Source: Heliocidaris tuberculata
Lineage: Eukaryota > Echinodermata > Echinoidea > Camarodonta > Echinometridae
DNA: 64,000 nt
Direction: 5' to 3'
Assembly (NCBI GenBank): GCA_025618425.1
Contig: CM046833.1
Span: forward strand, 743,172-807,171
Shown here: positions 58,535 through 64,000 of the stretch, in pieces
How the letters are laid out: every line of letters begins with the position of its first letter
How positions within the stretch are numbered: position 1 is the stretch's first letter
Translations under genes and position numbers: made by a program
Notes under the pieces: generated by a model
Databases searched by the model: none
Told to the model about the DNA's origin: nothing
The model's input: the letters and a program-made list of their open reading frames with translations, nothing else

Positions 58535-59680
58535 CACAGTAAAAAAAAATATTTTAAACAACTCTTCAAAAAAAAAAAAAAAAAAAACGCTGTTTAAGCC
58601 GGTCATTCTAACAACTGTTGTTTAAAATGTTAAACAACTAAGGTTGTTTAAACTTTAAACAGCCTGTTGTTTGAAATTTTAAACAATTTCTTTTTAAACG
58701 AGGGCTTTTAAACAACTAGGTTTTTCAAATTAAGTTGTTTAAACACACACAGTTGTTTAAAACGTTTTTCACAACTATTGTTTAAAATATATATATATTT
58801 TTTGTTTAAAACATCCAGGTTGTTTAAATTAAGTTTGTTTTGCACACCTGTTGTTTAAAAAATACATTCAAAGTTGTTGTTCAAAATTATTGTTTCTAAC
58901 ATTATATAGGGCCTACAGATGTGTTTAAACATACAGGTTGTTTAAGGCTGTTGTACACAAGTAAGTTCCAAATGCCAGAGCTGATTGATACGTTCAGAGG
59001 TAAGCATTTAGACTAACAATATTGTAATCTGATCGAGTTTATACTCAAGACATATTTGCGCCGCGGTGACATCTACATGATGTCTCGATCTAGACCACAT
59101 CCACAACATGAATTATGATGTAGACCCGGAACTTTGCAGCGCAGGGCAGTTTCAGTTGTTTGCACATACAGTCTAGGACCGGACCCACGAGCGCGTTCAC
59201 TGTGTGCAGCTTTAACTGCACTGTGCTATACTACGCTGGAAGGGCGACTTGCAAAGTTGCAGGTATAAATCATAATTAATTATGTGACTGTAGCTTAGAT
59301 ATCTAGATATCATATAGAAGTCATGGCAGCACAAACATGTCTCGAGTATAAACTCGATCAGATTACAATATATTTAGTCTAAATGCTTACCTCCGAATGT
59401 ATCAATCAACTCCGGCCTTTCGAACTTCTGCAACATGTCAACCACAGTCATCCGCCATGATGAAGCCCGACCGTGTTTGGCGGAGAAGGAAACACGTATA
59501 CCGCGAATTTTCAATCTCTTTAAACAACGTTGTTTAAAAGACTATTCTACAATACTAAGTATCATTGATGTCTTAAACAGCAGTTGTTTAAAATACAGGG
59601 TCCGTCTTTTAAACAATATTGTTTAAAATTTAAATAACACAATTTTAAACAGCGAAATTTTAAACAGCGTTATTGCTGTG
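58535..59680 (-). mobile_element. TA-flanked foldback element, copy 2 (inverted relative to copy 1)
   Basis: 1,146 bp, ends CACAGTAAAAAAAAATATT and TATTGCTGTG, with TA directly outside both ends, as in Tc1/mariner-type insertions. Arms hold many TGTTTAAA words and the paired GTAAGCATTTAGACTAA blocks (58999 and 59376). The site GACCGGCTTAAACAG (minus strand, near 58595) is intact, unlike copy 1. Exon-like segments lie in both arms. Confidence 0.78.
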
Positions 59681-61617
59681 TAGAATTCATGCCACAGTAA
59701 GCAGTGAACAACAGCCCGTACAGAGGAGGATGCGCATGAGGTTGTATCACAGATGTCCTGCATGAACTCAAATATTATTCACTCATTTGGTAGTGTAGAT
59801 GTTGTGCCGGTGTTCGGTGAACAAAAAAAAAAACAAAAAAAAAAAAAAAAACCCCAAAAACCCCTCAAATCCCAGACAAGCCAGGGCAGAAAAACTATAG
59901 TTTAAAATGCCTCTTGCCCGAACACAGAATGTTCAGTTTCTAAATTATGCGGGCGAGCGAATCCAAAAAGGACACATCTTTATGGTAAAAACGTTAATTG
60001 GACATAAAAACTCCCCCCCCCCCCCAATGAAAACAATAATTTAAGAAATTAAACTAGGATTCGGGAATAACACCCCACCTTGTATATGGCTGGAGCCCCT
60101 ATCCACACCGCCTCTTACTTCTATGGCAATGTGGGCAGAATCACTTTAGGATTTCGCTGGGACTAGGTTATCTCTTTAAAAATTCCAGTTAGCGAGCAAA
60201 GGAAACGAGCTGCTGATAGCCATCTGTACTGAAGATTTTTTTTTTTTAATTATTATTATTATTTTTTTTTTTGAACATTCAAACTGATTTAATTTGAATG
60301 AAATCTTTTCATTTCTCTATCATCGGCATCAATGTTTTCATCTTCCCATAAATTGACATCGCTGATTCCATCTACAATTATCCGTGTACTATAAACTAAC
60401 CGGCCCTGCATGATACCTTTGCCCACTAGTCAGCGCCGATAATTGCAGCTATCCATCAGTGAGAATTGCTAATTCCTTTTCCGAGTAGTCGCGCGTTTGA
60501 TACTGTTTACATGATAACATGTTCGAGCCGTTGATTCCACCAGCTAATTAGTCTGCACTGATTAACCCTAACCCTAACCCTTAGGTTGTATTTATCTACC
60601 GAACGAAATCGATGACATGTGGCAAAGATCGGTGTCGTTATCATGAAGCGGACCCGGTTTATGTGAGACTTTGTTGATTTTATGTGACTCACAATGCCAA
60701 TTCAATGTGAGATGCCGCCGAAATTGGTGTGAAACGGCATCGGTTTATGGTGAGTTGGCACCGTTTTTACGAGAGATGGCTCCAACTTGTATGGATTTTT
60801 TTTCTCTCTTTTTTTTCTGAGATAGCGCCGATTTTTATTGAAGATGGCACCACTTTCAAACAGAGCCAAGGGAAATTAAGGGCGCCATCCACGCCACCAC
60901 AAATGATTCTCAACGGTATTCCAAGTATATGTCTTTGAAAGCCATCAAGGTCCGCTATATTCTGGTGAAAAAAACGATTTACTGTTAGTTTGTATTATAA
61001 CACCGATAACACAACGTAGCTGCGCTACTTGTAATACCATTCACCTCCTTAATTATATTACACACATTCGACCGGTAAATAATACAAACTAGATGTTAAG
61101 AAACTTTTTATAAAGGGATCCATGCAAATCATGACGTCGTCTTAATGGCAGTTCCTAAAATCAGCCAAATTGACTTATAGGTTGTCTATCCTCCATTTTC
61201 CTCTATTTTCCATTTTGAGAGTATAGTGACTGTAATAAGTCATTGGGTCAATGCTGAGTGTATGTAAGATAACTAAAGGTCTGATATCAAAGCTCCGAGT
61301 GCTAAAAGAAAACTGTTGTGACCTGAAAAGGGCAATCGTCTCCTGCAATTAACTCTGTCGAATAAATAATTTAAAGCTTCCACACATAAACAAACACATT
61401 TAAACATTTAACAAACTAATTGTCAATTGATGACCCAAAATGATGTCGAACTGAATTTCCATGCATTAAAAAAAAACAAAAACAAAACAAAACAAAACAA
61501 ACAAACAAACAAACAAAAAACGCAACTCCTGATATCTGCAATGTCAACGACATCATTGGCACAATGTCAGAATAGTACTTTTTGTTTATTCAGTACAACA
61601 TTATTTTTTCCAGTAAA
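59681..61617. other. No recognised gene
   Basis: A and T runs, a three-copy TAACCC stretch at 60562-60580 (too short for a telomere relic), and at ~60620-60890 a degenerate tandem with words like GAGATGGCxCC and GCCGATTTTTAT. Confidence 0.5.
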
Positions 61618-61925
61618 ATGACACCAAGATCGTCAATTTTGGGAAAGGCGTTTTGATTTTTTGTAAGGCAGCGAGAAATGTGCGTATGACGGCTTCGCAT
61701 ACAGTCAGCTTTCCTGACAAACGCATGACTGACTGCTATTGCTTTGAAAACAAAGATAACATGGATGAAACGGAGATTGGTTGGAAAGCCGTCATGTGCG
61801 AATTTCTCGCTGCTTCAAGCATGACTACGGTTGCAAATGTAGCAGATTTTGAAAATGACATTGCCTCACAAAATATAGCCGTAGAATTATAACGCCTTAC
61901 CCAAATTTGATGATCTTGGTCTCAT
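61618..61925. mobile_element. ~300 bp inverted-repeat element
   Basis: Outer ends CACCAAGATCGTCAA and complement TTGATGATCTTGGT; inner arms GCAGCGAGAAATGTGCG and CGAATTTCTCGCTGC with GACGGCTT/AAGCCGTC. The 79-codon frame inside (61653-61892) follows the palindrome and is probably accidental. Confidence 0.6.
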
Positions 61926-62248
61926 TTTCCTCGAAAAAGAATATTCTACCTAACTAAAAAAAAAAAAAAAAAAATAAATAAATAAATAAATAATAATGAT
62001 GCTAATGATGTCGTTCAAATTGCAGCTCTCAGGTTTTGCAGGGTTTTTTTTTTTTTCTTTCTTTCTTTCTATCTTTTCTTTTTTCTTTCCCTCTGGGCCA
62101 CCCTGTATATAATGATGAAAATAACCGTTGACATGCTTTCCTTCACATAATTGTTACTGTAGATGGTACGTCAAAACACTCATATTTATTCTAAAGCCCC
62201 AACGGCCATGACGCTATGAAGATTAGGACAAAAAATGATGTTACTGAT

Positions 62249-62283
<35 letters not shown>

Positions 62284-62400
62284 TCAAGATTCAAGATTCA
62301 AGATTCAAGATTCAAGATTCAAGATTCATTTATTTTTCGATACCAGTTCATAAATCATATAAAGTATTTACATTGTAGAAGAAACTCACCATTCAAACAT
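62249..62400 (-). repeat. AAT and ATTCAAG tandem repeats; possible LINE 3' tail
   Basis: AAT repeats to 62281, then seven ATTCAAG units. On the minus strand ...AAATAAATGAATCTTGAATC resembles a non-LTR 3' end with a short tandem tail (inference). No coding remnant recognised. Confidence 0.5.
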
Positions 62401-64000
62401 AACGCATATGGACTTGGTTTTACATATTGTTTTCTAAAATAAATGTTATAACAACAATAATAATAATAATAATAAAAGAAAAAAATGGGGGCGGGGGCGA
62501 TAAATCTTATATTTGTGTTTGTAATCAGTCTTTCTAATTGAAGAAAGTATGAATGAATGACAAACTTTAATCGAATTGGTAATGGTATTACAAGTTATTT
62601 TCACGTTTGATTAAAACAAAGTGATAGTGGGAACTGTATAAATATTATTGTGTTTTAAAGACTCAGACTCTGTTTCCCAATTTTTACCTCCTAACCAGAC
62701 GAAGATAAGGGAGAAGTATAGAAATAGTAGATGAAAAAAATGCATTCATGTCGGAGATAGAGATCTTCCAAGGTATTTGGCACACATTTCTTTGTAAATG
62801 AATGGAAATGGGAAATTGTCGATGTAACATACAAACATACTAGTTAGATACATATGAGATCGTACAAATCAAACAAATAGATGAATCAATCATTAGCTTG
62901 CAGTCTGCATCTTTATTCAGCTTCTTCCGTGATAGCGTATATGAAGAACATATCCGTACAATTATCTGGCACATTGTATGGTATATTTTATAGAACACTA
63001 CAGTCGAAACTGGATAAATGCAGGTGCATGCTTCAGTTCTTTACAAGCAGTGTTCTGAATCAAATATGAGGTCATTTCTTTATTACTCCCGCAAGTCGCA
63101 AACCTCTATATCACAACAAGTAATTATATTGAATGTCAAAAAAAACAAAACAAAACAAAACAAAACAAACAAAAAAACAAAAAAACTTTCCATCAAAAAG
63201 TAATATGTGACCAGGCACCGCAACACCACCAAAAAGTCGACAGATTCTATTTTTTTTTTTTTTTTTAAGTCTGCCACTGAAAGAGAAGAGTGTGAGCTTT
63301 AGGATGATATACAACTTATCACAATTGAATGTTCCTAACCAAGTGAAAAGAGGGAAGAACGTCCAGTCCCCAAAAATGTTAATTTAAAGAAAGAGGCGTT
63401 TAAAGTCTTGAGTCTATTTAAGAATTTTTGTTGTGAAGGAATTATCAGATTGTTCTAAACCGGGCACACCAATTAATACGCACATACAGTTTGTTTTTAA
63501 TTTGTCATTGTAACAGTTTGATCCATTTTAAAGTTTTGGGAGATCAATAAAGACTAAGAGTCACGGTTGTAAAGAAACGAAAACTACAACAATAAACTCC
63601 AGATCAGACAAACATAAGACTAAAAAAGAGAATGAAAATGCCCAAAGTACTACTTTTAGATTGCTTGGTGCTTCCAAATTTTAAGATTAAATATAATAAA
63701 GTACACTCTTTTAGAAAATGTAACAAGTCAGATTTGACCAAGCTGACCAAATAAACCTTTATTGAGCTCTAACTGGAGATTACACTTTCCGATTTTCGGT
63801 GGTTTTGTGGTGTCTGATCACATATTCAGTTTCAGTTTATTCAATGCCAATAAAAGTATGCATATATAGACAAGCATTTTCCTTTGGTGTACTGAAATAT
63901 ACGACATCAAGGGTACCATAAAAGACCGAAGCGGTCTTGTCAAGACATTCGCCTTACAGTAAAGTATAGTGAAAAAAAAAAAAAAAAAAAAAAAAAAAAA
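62401..64000. other. No recognised gene; window ends in poly-A
   Basis: AT-rich with AAAAC repeats at 63138-63185, a T run at 63250 and an A run from 63972 to the window end. Short frames are unsupported. Confidence 0.5.

Noticed and set aside
60562..60580. TAACCC repeats as a telomere or interstitial telomere
   Set aside because: Only about three units.
61653..61892. 79-codon frame as a small gene
   Set aside because: It follows the arms of a palindromic element and has no recognisable domain.

Overview
This is non-coding-rich animal DNA. It is AT-rich, carries long microsatellites, many MITEs and foldback elements, decayed LINEs, and spliced genes with GT-AG introns. The mix of death-fold exons, TTAA-flanked MITEs and CAT, TA and CA microsatellites suggests a marine invertebrate deuterostome, most likely an echinoid. 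That assignment is inference; no species-specific marker was recognised. No tRNA, rRNA, CRISPR array or bacterial operon was seen.

Layout. 1-8.2 kb: three tandem copies of a ~2.5-3.1 kb repeat, each with a long CAT/ATC microsatellite; the middle copy holds a MITE whose empty sites survive in its neighbours. 8.28-9.0 kb: decayed 3' end of a LINE. 9.47-13.02 kb: large foldback element. 13.40-13.98 kb: Harbinger-like MITE. 15.6-16.5 kb: simple repeats plus a dispersed repeat that recurs inverted at 23.5 kb. 18.29-20.01 kb: a two-exon DDE integrase-like gene on the plus strand, with a 5' frameshift and a TTAA MITE inserted exactly at its stop codon. 23.85-25.80 kb: ~1 kb tandem duplication, each copy with a long hairpin. 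26.0-27.8 kb: microsatellites and hammerhead-like repeat ends.

29.96-57.24 kb: the main find, a minus-strand gene reconstructed here from nine exons. Every one of its eight introns is in phase 1 and every internal exon is a multiple of three. The predicted 454-residue protein has a signal peptide, a short Thr/Pro/Glu-rich ectodomain, one membrane segment, and a cytoplasmic region of three to four death-fold-like units. The last unit ends at a TGA where the others have a conserved Trp. Introns are filled with mobile DNA: a foldback, a hAT-type MITE, hammerhead-like motifs, a 1 kb purine tract, and a TA-flanked foldback that carries an exon-like segment and a nested TTAA MITE. A second, inverted copy of that TA foldback lies upstream of the gene at 58.5-59.7 kb. 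59.7-64 kb: small repeats, a short palindromic element and simple sequence; no gene recognised.

The integrase-like gene and the death-fold gene share no evident function. If expressed, the death-fold gene would encode a small transmembrane adaptor or receptor that assembles death-fold complexes under the membrane.
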